From assembly GCA_964418425.1 (NCBI GenBank), contig CAYQLT010000008.1:17935-81934 (forward strand): DNA of 64,000 nucleotides. Direction: 5' to 3'. Below, piece after piece: positions 6,464 to 14,352 of this stretch. The notes under the pieces were generated by a model, which ran no database searches, was not told the DNA's origin, and saw only the letters and a list, made by a program, of their open reading frames with translations. Within the stretch, counting starts at the first letter, position 1; each line of letters opens with the position of its first letter. The DNA comes from CAYQLT01 sp964418425. Its GTDB lineage: Bacteria; Bacillota; Limnochordia; Limnochordales; Geochordaceae. A program made the translations under genes and the position numbers.

Positions 6464-8305
6464 TCAGCCGCCCAGGGGGATGCGGGCCTGCAGGCGGGTT
6501 CCCCGTCCCGGGGCCGCCTCGATGGCGAGCCGCCCGCCGGCCAGCTCCACCCGTTCTCGCATGCCCACCAGCCCGAGGGGCGGTGCGTCTCGCCTCTGCA
6601 TCACCGCGGCCGGGTCGAACCCCTGCCCGTCGTCCTGCACCACCAGCTCCAGCTCCTCGCCGGCGCCGGGGCCGTCGGCCGGCACCCGGGCCAGGCGGAT
6701 GCGCACCCGCCGGGCACGCGCGTGGCGGATGACATTGGTGACCGCCTCCTGCGCGACCCGGAAGACGGCCGTCTCCAGGGCGGGCGCCAGGCGCTCGCCG
6801 TCAAGCCCCGAGACCTCCAGCTCGACGCTGATCCCCGCCGGCTCCAGGTGGGTGCGGGCAAACCACTCCACGGCCGACGCCAGGTCCAGGTCGTCCAGCG
6901 CCGAGGGCCGAAGGTCGTAGATCATGCGCCGAACCTCGCCCAGCGTGTTCTCCGTGAGCGAACGCAGGCCTTCGAGGGCCTCCCGCAGGGCGGCACCGTC
7001 GGGCGGCAGTCCCTGCAGCGCCAGGTCGATGCGCAGCATGAGGGCCGTCAGCGACTGGCCCACCTCGTCGTGCAGCTCCCGGGCAATGCGGCGGCGCTCC
7101 TCCTCCTGCGCCGCCATGGCCCTCGCCAGAAGCTGTCCCCGCACCATCTCCTTCTCCCGCAGCTGCCCGAACAGCCGGGCGTTTTCCAGCGCGATGGCCA
7201 CCAGGTGGCCCACCGCCTCCAGCACCGCCCTATCATCCTGGCCGAACGCCGGCCCCTGGCGGCGCACCACCACCAGCCTCCCCAGCCGCCGCTCCTGGAT
7301 GGCCATGGGAACCGCAAGCCCGAACGGCGGGCCCTCCCCCGCGCCCGGCTGCAAAAAGCGCTCCACCAGCTCTGCGGAACCCCAGCTGCGGGCCGTGCCG
7401 TCCTCCAAAAACAGGGCGCACCCGTCGGCGGCCACGAGCCGCGCGGCCTCCTCCACCACCTCGTCCAGGGCACGCTGGGCGGCCGACACCTCGGTCAGGG
7501 TCCGGCCCAACAGGCTGAGGCCGGTGAGGCGGCCCGTGAGGCAGGCGATCTCCCGGTTGAGGCCGGCGGTGTAACGCTGGATGCGTTCGGCCATGTCGTT
7601 GAACGCCCGGGCCAGCAGGCCCATCTCGTCGTTTCCGTGCCATTCCACCCGGGTTGAGTAATCCCCGCGGGCCAGCCGGGTCACCCCCGAGGCCAGCGCC
7701 CGCACGGGGCGCAGCACAAACCGGGAGAGAGGGAGGCTCAGCACCAGCATGGCCGCCAGCGCGGTCAAAGCCAGCAGGCCTTCGAGCAGGCGGGTGCTGG
7801 AGGCCACCTGGCGGTTGAGGCGGGTGGTGTCCAGCGCCACCGACACCACGCCCAACGTGGGAACGTCGGCGGCGTGGCATCCCTGGCAGGCCGGTCGGTT
7901 GACGATGGGCTGCAGGGCCAGAAGCTCACCGGTGTGGGGATGTTCCCGCACCAGCGGCCGGCCCTCCCGTACGGCCCGCTCCAGGTCCGCAGGGTCCAGA
8001 GCCACTCGGGGCCCCGAGCCGTCGGAGGAGGTCCAAAGCCGCCCGTCGGCCGCGAAGATCTCCACCCGGCGCACCATCGGCTCCGACTGCAGGCTTTGGA
8101 TGATCTCCCGCATCTCGTCGGGGTTGTTGCGGATCATGGAGACCTCAAGGCCGTGGTAGATGGCGGAGGCGAGCGTCTGCGCGGCCAGCTCCGTCTGCTG
8201 AAGCCCAGCCGAGCGCTGCAGCCGGACGGCCGCCACCACCGAGGCCCCTACCACAAGCCCGATGACCGCCGCCACGGATAAAAGCAGCTTGACGCTGAGC
8301 CGCAC
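6464..8305 (-). CDS. NarX-like sensor histidine kinase with periplasmic c-haem motif
   Basis: A 613-residue membrane kinase. TM1 spans residues 6-27; the extracytoplasmic sensor region (28-175) contains PACQGCHA with a CXXCH c-type haem site at 140-144; TM2 spans 176-196; then HAMP (197-250), GAF (265-390), HisKA_3 with ELHDEVGQ (phosphoacceptor His412), and HATPase with a GLGLVGMRER-type G box near the end. This is the HPK7/NarX class that pairs with NarL-type regulators; the gene for such a regulator lies 1.3 kb upstream on the same strand. The haem site suggests sensing of redox state, O2 or NO. CcmE and multihaem cytochrome genes surround it. Confidence 0.9.
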   Translation of the reverse strand: MRLSVKLLLSVAAVIGLVVGASVVAAVRLQRSAGLQQTELAAQTLASAIYHGLEVSMIRNNPDEMREIIQSLQSEPMVRRVEIFAADGRLWTSSDGSGPRVALDPADLERAVREGRPLVREHPHTGELLALQPIVNRPACQGCHAADVPTLGVVSVALDTTRLNRQVASSTRLLEGLLALTALAAMLVLSLPLSRFVLRPVRALASGVTRLARGDYSTRVEWHGNDEMGLLARAFNDMAERIQRYTAGLNREIACLTGRLTGLSLLGRTLTEVSAAQRALDEVVEEAARLVAADGCALFLEDGTARSWGSAELVERFLQPGAGEGPPFGLAVPMAIQERRLGRLVVVRRQGPAFGQDDRAVLEAVGHLVAIALENARLFGQLREKEMVRGQLLARAMAAQEEERRRIARELHDEVGQSLTALMLRIDLALQGLPPDGAALREALEGLRSLTENTLGEVRRMIYDLRPSALDDLDLASAVEWFARTHLEPAGISVELEVSGLDGERLAPALETAVFRVAQEAVTNVIRHARARRVRIRLARVPADGPGAGEELELVVQDDGQGFDPAAVMQRRDAPPLGLVGMRERVELAGGRLAIEAAPGRGTRLQARIPLGG

Positions 8306-8425
8306 GCGTTGCCCTCCCCGTCGCCACGACCGCCCGCGCCCGATCCGGCCGCTGCCACCCGGCGCGGTACCGAGGCGGTGTGCCCCGGCCGCCCTTGCGC
8401 GTCGGGGGTTTGGGGGCAGTGCCCC

Positions 8426-8815
8426 TCAGGTGCGGGCCGGCTCGTAGCGGCTGGGGCACTGCACCATGACCTGGGTGGCGGCGAGGGTGCCATCGGGCTG
8501 CAGGCGCCCCTCCACCACCACCTGCCGCCCGGCCTCCAGCCCGTCGGGCCGGGCCCCCCGGTAGCGCACCGGAAGGCGGCTTTCACCCTCCGCCACCTCA
8601 AAGCTCAGCTGGAAACTCTCCAGATCCCACCGCACGGAACCGTCGGCCACCGTCCCGTGCACCCGCACCGCCCGCCCCTCCAGCGCCGGCGCCCGGGCCT
8701 GCACCTCCGAGACGGTCAGGTAGTAGGTGGCCGATCCGCCCAGGTTGACCGCCACCAGGTAGAGGGCCGCCCCGACCGCGATCAGGGCGGCAAGAAGGTT
8801 CTTCCACCGCCTCAC
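8426..8815 (-). CDS. ccmE: Cytochrome c maturation haem chaperone CcmE, Cys-type
   Basis: A 129-residue protein: one N-terminal TM (LLAALIAVGAALYLVAV), then an OB-fold beta-barrel (TYYLTVSEVQARAPALEGRAVRVHG, FEVAEGESRLPVRYRG, VVVEGRLQPDGTLAATQVM) ending in CPSRYEPA. CcmE carries haem from CcmC to the CcmF/H ligase. Classical CcmE binds haem through HxxxY; this one has CPSRY, the CxxxY variant known from some archaea and sulfate reducers. The GTG start at 8815 follows an overlapping TGA. No other ccm genes are in the window. It fits the many CXXCH proteins nearby. Confidence 0.85.
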   Translation of the reverse strand: MRRWKNLLAALIAVGAALYLVAVNLGGSATYYLTVSEVQARAPALEGRAVRVHGTVADGSVRWDLESFQLSFEVAEGESRLPVRYRGARPDGLEAGRQVVVEGRLQPDGTLAATQVMVQCPSRYEPART

Positions 8816-8927
8816 GACGACATCCCCCCGTCGGGACGGCCGCGCCGGATGCACCCGTGACGGCCCATGAGCAAGAGGCGGGGGTCGGGCCCCGTCGGGC
8901 TGCAGGGGGGAAGGGAACGCAGGAGGC

Positions 8928-9197
8928 TCAAAGGTGGCGAGGCGCGCACAACAGCAGGGCGGACCAGGCGGTGCACACCAACACCCAGGCCGCCATCCAG
9001 GCGACGGCCATGACCAGCGCTCGGCGCCGGGCCCAAGCCAGCCTGCCGGTCCCCCCGGGCCCGGGGCCCGCCCATGCGGCCATGGCCCGCCGGCGGCGCA
9101 GCCAGCTCTCCGCTTCGGGTCGGATGCGACGGTAGGCGAAACCGGCCCCCCAGGCCGCCACAACCGCCCAGACCAGGCGGCTCATCCACTCCGCCAC
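8928..9197 (-). CDS. Small two-TM membrane protein of unknown function
   Basis: About 89 residues with two hydrophobic segments: LVWAVVAAWGAGFAY near the N-terminus and ALVMAVAWMAAWVLVCTAWSALLLC near the C-terminus, joined by a basic linker (RRIRPEAESWLRRRRAM). No family recognised. It could be an accessory of cytochrome c maturation or of the adjacent haem proteins, judged only by position before ccmE. GTG at 9197 or ATG at 9185 are possible starts; the latter has GGAG close by. A competing long frame on the same strand is low-complexity and looks like a shadow. Confidence 0.5.
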   Translation of the reverse strand: MAEWMSRLVWAVVAAWGAGFAYRRIRPEAESWLRRRRAMAAWAGPGPGGTGRLAWARRRALVMAVAWMAAWVLVCTAWSALLLCAPRHL

Positions 9198-9239
9198 GCC
9201 GCACCGCCCCCCGCCGCCAGCGCCACATACGGGGTGGCG

Positions 9240-9470
9240 TCAGTCCAGGGCCCGGGCCAGCTTTGCGGCGGCCACCAGGGAAAGCGAAAGCCCGTACGCC
9301 CCTACGGCCTGACCGCTCGGCCCCAGGCATCGGCCGGCCGCCATGAGAGCCAGCCCCAGCCCGACCAGAACGCCCACGGCCAGCGCCTTCTCCCCAGGCG
9401 TCGCCTCCACCGCTTCGCCCTGCGCCGGCCGCCGGCCGGCCCTGCCCGGTGCTGCCATGGGCTGCGCCAC
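9240..9470 (-). CDS. Small hydrophobic membrane protein of unknown function
   Basis: About 76 residues. After a polar N-terminus come two hydrophobic segments, KALAVGVLVGLGLALMAAG and GAYGLSLSLVAAAKLARAL, consistent with a small hairpin membrane protein. No family recognised. It lies between the NarL-like regulator and the other small membrane protein on the same strand, so it may belong to the same transcription unit. Start is uncertain (GTG 9470 or ATG 9458). Confidence 0.4.
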   Translation of the reverse strand: MAQPMAAPGRAGRRPAQGEAVEATPGEKALAVGVLVGLGLALMAAGRCLGPSGQAVGAYGLSLSLVAAAKLARALD

Positions 9471-9608
9471 CCCGGTTCCACCCTACCGCCTTCCGGGCGG
9501 CGGGGCCATCGGTGCGGCCATGGAAAGCGGGTCGGGTGCGGGTCGGGCCGGGGAGGGGCGGAGGACCGCAGGCGGAGAGAGGGCGCCACGGTAGGGCGCA
9601 ACCCGCAT

Positions 9609-10271
9609 TCAAGGCTCGATCAGCCCCGTCCGGATGGCGAAGCGCACCAGCTGTACCCGGTCGCTGATGTTGAGCTTCTGCATGATGTTGGCCCGGTGAG
9701 TCTCGACGGTCTTGAGGCTGATGTTGAGGCGGCTGGCGATCTCCCGGTTCTTGTACCCTTCGGCGATGAGGCGCACGATCTCCCGTTCCCGCTCGGTGAG
9801 AAGGGGCTCCTCCTGGCCGTGTTCCATGCGCTGCAGGTAGCCGCCCAGCACCACCTTGACGATGGAGGGGTGCAGGTACGACTCGCCCCGGGCCACGGCC
9901 CGGATGGCGGAGAGCAACTCGTGGGCCGCCGCCCGTTTGACCACGTATCCGTTCACCCCAGCACGAAGCCCGTGGGCGATGTAATCTTCCGACTCGTGGA
10001 TGGTTAAAGCGAGGATTTTCACCGGATTTCCGGCCTTGCGTAAGCGCCGGATGGCCTCCAGGCCCGACAGGACCGGCATCGAAAGGTCCATCAGCACCAC
10101 ATCCGGCTGCAGCCGTTCCACCATGGCGACGGCCTGCTCGCCGTCTGCCGCCTCACCCACCACCTCCACGTCCGGGGCCGACTTGAGGATCATGACCAGC
10201 CCTTCTCGCACCACGTGATGGTCGTCGGCCACCAGCACCCGGATCCGCCCGCTTGGCTCGCCGGCGGTCAT
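9609..10271 (-). CDS. NarL/FixJ-family response regulator
   Basis: A 220-residue regulator. Receiver domain (residues 8-125): RVLVADDHHVVREGL, phosphoacceptor in VVLMDLSMP, conserved Lys in YVVKRAAAHELLSAI. LuxR-type helix-turn-helix at the C-terminus: LTEREREIVRLIAEGYKNRE, then ASRLNISLKTVETHRANIMQ. It is the natural partner of the NarX-like haem kinase at 6.5-8.3 kb. The gene lies just downstream of the trihaem cytochrome, so the cytochrome genes are likely targets. ATG at 10271 is preferred over an upstream start because of GGGGAGAGGGGG about 8 nt before it. Confidence 0.92.
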   Translation of the reverse strand: MTAGEPSGRIRVLVADDHHVVREGLVMILKSAPDVEVVGEAADGEQAVAMVERLQPDVVLMDLSMPVLSGLEAIRRLRKAGNPVKILALTIHESEDYIAHGLRAGVNGYVVKRAAAHELLSAIRAVARGESYLHPSIVKVVLGGYLQRMEHGQEEPLLTEREREIVRLIAEGYKNREIASRLNISLKTVETHRANIMQKLNISDRVQLVRFAIRTGLIEP

Positions 10272-10346
10272 CGGGACACCCCCTCTCCCCGGCAACCCGG
10301 AAGGGGCGGGGCCCACCCGCCCCCGCAACGTGCCCGCGCGTTCCGT

Positions 10347-10793
10347 CTACAATCCCTTTACCGACATGCGGCCGGTTTCAGGATCCAGCTTGTGGCAATA
10401 CGTGCACTGGCCCTGGTAGTTGGTGATGAAGTGGTTCTCTGCGCCCCCGGTCAGGTGGGCCTTGTGCAGCACCTCGGAGAAGGGTTGCTTGCCGTCCGGC
10501 TTGTGGCAGCTCAGGCACTGCTTGGGCAAGTCGGCCAGCATCCGGTCCGAGACCTTGGGGTGTGTTCCGGCCTGGATCATGGCCTTGATTTCGGTCGCCA
10601 GGCTGTAGTCCCTGGTCTCGTCCACCTTCCGGTGGCAGTCGTTGCACCCGTTGGGCTTGGTGTCCGCGACGGTGATGCCCGGGATCTCAGGCACCTTGGG
10701 CTGGTCGGCCGCCGTCGCGGCCATGACCGATGCCATCGCCCAACCCAGCAGCGCCACGACCATAGTCAACACGACCCCACTGCGCCTGCGCAT
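10347..10793 (-). CDS. Secreted trihaem cytochrome c
   Basis: A protein of about 148 residues with a signal peptide (RRRSGVVLTMVVALLGWAMA, cleavage near SVMAATA) and three CXXCH haem sites: CNDCH, CLSCH and CTYCH, with extra histidines (AGTHPKVSD, VLHKAHLTGG) that could be distal ligands. This small periplasmic electron carrier probably takes electrons from the membrane cytochrome b encoded just upstream. ATG at 10793 has AAGGGGGG five nt upstream. The cytochrome b frame overlaps its first 107 bp, unusually long for neighbouring genes. Confidence 0.85.
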   Translation of the reverse strand: MRRRSGVVLTMVVALLGWAMASVMAATAADQPKVPEIPGITVADTKPNGCNDCHRKVDETRDYSLATEIKAMIQAGTHPKVSDRMLADLPKQCLSCHKPDGKQPFSEVLHKAHLTGGAENHFITNYQGQCTYCHKLDPETGRMSVKGL

Positions 10794-11616
10794 CGTGACC
10801 CCCCTTTCCAGCCGCATGGGCGGGAATCGATGGGCCTGAATCGCCCCTTCCGGACACGCGTGCGACCGCCTCCAGGGGATGCTCGTGCGCCCACCGCTCG
10901 TACGGCATCCGGCCCGTGAAGATCACCGTGTCAAGAGGAAAGACCTCCGGGCGGAGGTGGGCGTTGTACATATGCCAGACCAGCACGGCCACCACCGCCA
11001 GTACCGCCTCGCCGCCGTGGGCGGCCCGGGCGGCCGGCACGACGACGCCGGGGAAGAACCGGGTGGCCACCTCGGGATACAGCAGGATGAGACCCGTCAG
11101 ACCCATCACCACCGTACCCCACACCAGGGCCCAGTACTCAAACTTCTCCTTGAACGAGTATCGGCCGAAACGGGGTGGCCGCGCCTCCAGGTCCAGGTAG
11201 TGGCGCAGCGTGCCCAGCAGATCCTGGAAATCCTTGCGTCCGGGCCACATGGAGCTGGAGAACCCGTAGCGCCATCCCCGCACGACCAGGCCCGCCACGT
11301 GAACGACGCCCAGGCCCAGCAAGGCAAAGCCCAGGATGTGGTGGGCCGCGCGCACCGCCTCGATGCCCCCCATGACGCCGATGGCCCACCGGGAGATGCC
11401 GAGCTGGGCGTATTTTTGCGGAAGCCCCGTGAGGGCCAGCCCGGTGAACGTGACGATGAGCACCCCGTGCTCGAACACCTGCCAGGGCGTAAAACGCTGA
11501 ACCCATCCTCCAGACGCTCTGCAGGCATCCCGGCTTAGCCGGGGCAGCACACGTTCGGCGGCGAGGCGCTGCACGCTTGTATGGCGAAACAGTCTTGGCC
11601 GCTCAGACACCGGCAT
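10687..11616 (-). CDS. Membrane cytochrome b (FdnI/cytochrome b561-like)
   Basis: About 310 residues with four TM helices and paired histidines: TPWQVFEHGVLIVTFTGLAL (helix 1), AAHHILGFALLGLGVVHVAG (helix 2), ALVWGTVVMGLTGLILLYP (helix 3), and AVLAVVAVLVWHMYNAHL followed by RPEVFPLD (helix 4). This is the di-haem cytochrome b of formate dehydrogenase gamma and hydrogenase subunits, which link the quinone pool to periplasmic haem proteins. Flanking heptahaem and trihaem genes suggest a quinol-cytochrome module. The start overlaps the heptahaem gene by 14 bp (ATG 11616 or GTG 11610). The last 35 or so codons overlap the trihaem gene and read as low-complexity, so the true end could be earlier if there is a sequence error. 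Confidence 0.82.
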   Translation of the reverse strand: MPVSERPRLFRHTSVQRLAAERVLPRLSRDACRASGGWVQRFTPWQVFEHGVLIVTFTGLALTGLPQKYAQLGISRWAIGVMGGIEAVRAAHHILGFALLGLGVVHVAGLVVRGWRYGFSSSMWPGRKDFQDLLGTLRHYLDLEARPPRFGRYSFKEKFEYWALVWGTVVMGLTGLILLYPEVATRFFPGVVVPAARAAHGGEAVLAVVAVLVWHMYNAHLRPEVFPLDTVIFTGRMPYERWAHEHPLEAVARVSGRGDSGPSIPAHAAGKGGHDAQAQWGRVDYGRGAAGLGDGIGHGRDGGRPAQGA

Positions 11617-12556
11617 CCCTCCCCCGGCCGGCGCGCCAGCGGTTTCGCCGCCGGTGGCGCAGCTCCAGGCCGATGTATCCGGCAAATCCCAGCAGAGCTG
11701 TGGCGATCAGGGCTCGGTAAAACCACGCGATGGCCCGCACCAGAGGGTGGGATTCGGGGTCGCGGTGCATGCTCCAGGCGGTGGCGAAAGCTTCGGTGGC
11801 ATCCGGATGGCAGCGGCGGCATGTGCGGCCCAGGTTGGTGATGTAGACGGTGGAGGAGGGATCCGTGGCGGGCAGAATGCGATGGGCTCCATGGCAATCC
11901 GCGCAGACCGCCACGGGCACCATCTGGGAGCCCTCTTCCTGGAGCAGCCGGGCCGTCAGCCCGTGGAACTCCGACAGGTACGTGGAGACGGTGCCGGTCC
12001 GCACCCCATGTTTTTCCATCAGCTCGTCGTCGCCGTGGCAGCTGGCGCACACCCGCACCATCCGGGTGCGGCGCTCCCGGGTGCCCTCGTGCACGATGGC
12101 ATGCGCGTCGCCATGGCAGGTGGTGCAGTCGGGCACGTCGGGGTCGCCCCGGGTAAGGGCCCGCCCGTGGATCCCCAGGTCGAAGTCCTCACCCTCGGAA
12201 TGGCACCAGGCGCACACCTGCTGCTGTTCGATTCGCCACTGCCGGGCCGTGGGCGGAAGCTCGGGGTGAGGGTACTCTTTGATCCCCAGGTGGCAGGTCT
12301 CGCAATCGAAGCCCAGCTCGGCGTGGATGGAGCGGGCGAAAACCGCCGGATCGACCCCCACGTCCATCTCGGTTCCGTCGTCGAAGACAGCCACCATGCC
12401 CTCGGATTCGTGGCAGTCCAAGCAGGACTGGGCGCCGGCGATTTGGGATGCAAGGCCAGGGAGGGCGAGAAAGGTGGCCATCGCAAGGGCGGCGATCCGG
12501 ATGGCTACTGCCGCCCTCGCTGGCTCCTGTGCCGGGCGCGCTCCATCGTCGTCCAC
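11603..12556 (-). CDS. Membrane-anchored heptahaem cytochrome c
   Basis: About 317 residues with seven CXXCH sites in order: CLDCH, CETCH, CAWCH, CTTCH, CASCH, CADCH and CRRCH. A hydrophobic N-terminus (IAALAMATFLALPGLASQIA) acts as signal, and a C-terminal TM (AIAWFYRALIATALLGFAGY) followed by LRHRRRNR anchors it facing out. The arrangement resembles the multihaem partners of cytochrome b in menaquinol-oxidising complexes. First gene of the heptahaem-cyt b-trihaem operon. The GTG at 12556 is my choice; the frame is open to an earlier start at 12679. Confidence 0.85.
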   Translation of the reverse strand: MDDDGARPAQEPARAAVAIRIAALAMATFLALPGLASQIAGAQSCLDCHESEGMVAVFDDGTEMDVGVDPAVFARSIHAELGFDCETCHLGIKEYPHPELPPTARQWRIEQQQVCAWCHSEGEDFDLGIHGRALTRGDPDVPDCTTCHGDAHAIVHEGTRERRTRMVRVCASCHGDDELMEKHGVRTGTVSTYLSEFHGLTARLLQEEGSQMVPVAVCADCHGAHRILPATDPSSTVYITNLGRTCRRCHPDATEAFATAWSMHRDPESHPLVRAIAWFYRALIATALLGFAGYIGLELRHRRRNRWRAGRGRDAGV

Positions 12557-12724
12557 GGCCGCCGCCCCCCATCGCCCCCTGCCAGCCGTCGGCGTTATCG
12601 CCCAGCGTCCCTTGCGGCTGCGGGCCCTGGCCGGACCCACGCCGGGAAGACCGCGATTGTGTTCGCGAGATCCGCTCAAGACGATTGTAGGCGGGCCGGC
12701 GCGGTGGCCCGCAGGGTCGAATGT

Positions 12725-12752
12725 CCTCAGCCGCCGGGCCGGGAGGCTGAGG
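12725..12752. terminator. Inverted repeat, possible terminator
   Basis: CCTCAGCC (12725-12732) and GGCTGAGG (12745-12752) form a perfect 8-bp stem with a 12-nt GC-rich loop. It lies after the enoyl-CoA hydratase stop (minus strand) and before the heptahaem gene. There is no clear T-run, so factor-independent termination is uncertain. A CCCCTAGGGG palindrome lies about 30 bp further right. Confidence 0.35.
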
Positions 12753-12830
12753 CGTCACGTCCAACCGTCACGCCCCTAGGGGAAGCGCCCCCTTACGGTC
12801 CTCGCCCCGGGCATACCCCATCTTTACGGC

Positions 12831-13496
12831 CTAGCGGCCTCGGAAGACGGGCGTCCGCTTTTCCAGGAAAGCCTGAATCCCCTCCCGGGCGTCGCCGGTG
12901 GCGCCCGCCAGGGACTGCAGCCGGGCCTCCTCCTGGAGGTGCTCCGCAAAGCTCCGCCACGCCAGGCCCCACATCAGGCGGCGAGTGTAACCCACGGAGC
13001 GCGGCCCGGCTGCCAGCTGCCGGGCCAGCTCCTGCCAGGCCGAGGGAAAGCGGTCGTCGTCCACCACGCGACTGACCAGGCCGGCCTGCAGCGCCTCCTC
13101 CGCCGACAGCGTGCGCCCCAAAAGTAACCATTCCATGGCGCGGCCCAGGCCCACCATGGCCGAGAGGGTATAGGTGAGCCCCCCGTCAGGCACCAGGCCG
13201 ATGCGTTCGAAGGCGGTGACAAAGCGCGCCGATGCGCAGGCGATCCGTACATCGCACGCCAGGGCCAAGCTTAACCCCACGCCGGCGGCCACCCCGTTGA
13301 CCGCGGCAACCACCGGGATCTCCAGGTCCCGCAAGGTGAGCAAGAGAGGATGGTAGCGCTCTCGTAAGAGCTGCCCCGCATCCCAACCTCCCAGCGCCGC
13401 CACATCCTGCCCCGCGCAAAACCCCCGCCCTGCCCCGGTGAGCACCACCGCCCGCACCCGACCCCGGGCCTGGATGGTCTCCAGGCGCCCGCGCAG
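12831..13496 (-). CDS. Enoyl-CoA hydratase/isomerase, N-terminus lost in gap
   Basis: 221 residues of a crotonase-fold enzyme. The oxyanion-hole segments are present: GAGRGFCAGQDVAAL and AAVNGVAAGVGLSLALACDVRIA, with LVPDGGLTYTL and a C-terminal GIQAFLEKRTPVFRGR. The FCAGQD form and overall sequence are like PaaG/PaaF-type hydratase-isomerases, so it may serve the phenylacetate pathway encoded at 0-4 kb; that is an inference. The first 35 or so residues fall in the adjacent 100-N gap. The frame that continues past the gap belongs to a different gene and is not part of it. Confidence 0.85.
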   Translation of the reverse strand: MRGRLETIQARGRVRAVVLTGAGRGFCAGQDVAALGGWDAGQLLRERYHPLLLTLRDLEIPVVAAVNGVAAGVGLSLALACDVRIACASARFVTAFERIGLVPDGGLTYTLSAMVGLGRAMEWLLLGRTLSAEEALQAGLVSRVVDDDRFPSAWQELARQLAAGPRSVGYTRRLMWGLAWRSFAEHLQEEARLQSLAGATGDAREGIQAFLEKRTPVFRGR

Positions 13497-13596
13497 NNNN
13501 NNNNNNNNNNNNNNNNNNNNNNNNNNNNNNNNNNNNNNNNNNNNNNNNNNNNNNNNNNNNNNNNNNNNNNNNNNNNNNNNNNNNNNNNNNNNNNNN
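13497..13596. other. Scaffold gap (100 N), real break
   Basis: A run of exactly 100 N, the usual symbol for unknown length. The two flanks share no duplicated end, unlike the gaps at 24605 and 59798, so sequence is truly missing. The enoyl-CoA hydratase N-terminus and possibly the upstream region of the following secreted protein lie here. Confidence 0.95.
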
Positions 13597-13618
13597 GTCG
13601 TCGCGTTGGGGTTGGCTT

Positions 13619-14206
13619 GTGAGCACGGTATGGGCAGCGGTTCTCGTCGCGCTGGTCGCGGGAGCCGGTTGGGCGCAGCAGGCACCCGGTGGCGCCGCAC
13701 CGGGAGCCCCGCCATCCGGCCAGGCCGCCCCGCAGCAGCCACAGGAGGCTGCCCCGGAGCGGGAGCCCCTGCCGGAGCAGTGGCAACGCATCGGGGAGCT
13801 TTTCGTGGAGCTTCTGGACTCTCGCATCGGCGAGCGGTTGACCCGAGACGTGGACCCTCTCATCCGCCAGCGGCTGCAGGAGGCGCTGGCGACGGTGGAC
13901 GCCCGCCTGGCGGGCTTCGAGGAGCAGCTTTCAGCGACCCGGCAGGAGCTGGGAGGTCGGCTGGATCAGCTGGCACCGCAGGTGTCGGCACTGGATGAGC
14001 AGGTGAAGGCCCTGCGAGCCGAGCTGGATTCGGCGGCATCCAGCCTCGCTGCGATCCGTCAGGAGCTGCAGGCAGCTCGGGCCGCCGGCGAGCAGCAGCA
14101 GGCGGAGATACGCCAGCTTCGTAACACCGTCAACCAGCTGACGACACGATTCTGGATCGCCACGGGCGTGGCGGCGCTGGCCCTGGTCGTGGGGCTGCTA
14201 CGCTAG
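13619..14206 (+). CDS. Secreted or anchored coiled-coil protein
   Basis: 195 residues, no recognised family. A signal-like hydrophobic start (VWAAVLVALVAGAGWAQ), then a Pro/Ala/Gln-rich linker, a long coiled coil from about residue 60 to 165 (FEEQLSATRQELGGRLDQLA and ALDEQVKALRAELDSAASSL) and a C-terminal TM (FWIATGVAALALVVGLL). The design suggests an envelope protein tethered at its C-terminus. GTG start at 13619 has no strong Shine-Dalgarno sequence and is only 22 bp from the gap, so the true start could lie in the missing DNA. Confidence 0.6.
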   Translation: MSTVWAAVLVALVAGAGWAQQAPGGAAPGAPPSGQAAPQQPQEAAPEREPLPEQWQRIGELFVELLDSRIGERLTRDVDPLIRQRLQEALATVDARLAGFEEQLSATRQELGGRLDQLAPQVSALDEQVKALRAELDSAASSLAAIRQELQAARAAGEQQQAEIRQLRNTVNQLTTRFWIATGVAALALVVGLLR

Positions 14207-14352
14207 CCGGCAGGCCCCGCAAAAGCCAGCACCCAAGGCGTCGGGCGCCCGCGTGGCCGAAGCCTGTGCACCCGAGAGAACGACCGGGCTTCTTGCGCGG
14301 GGGCACAGCGGCGAAGTCAGCGCTCCGGCGGCAGCCCGGCTGCGAAGTTGTC

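Noticed and set aside
8812..9612. 266-residue minus-strand frame covering the small membrane-protein genes
   Set aside because: Gly/Arg/Pro-rich with no hydrophobic or domain pattern; the two smaller frames inside it have proper TM segments.
12831..13742. Apparent extension of the enoyl-CoA hydratase across the N gap
   Set aside because: The part after the gap is the antisense of the coiled-coil gene and shows no crotonase features.
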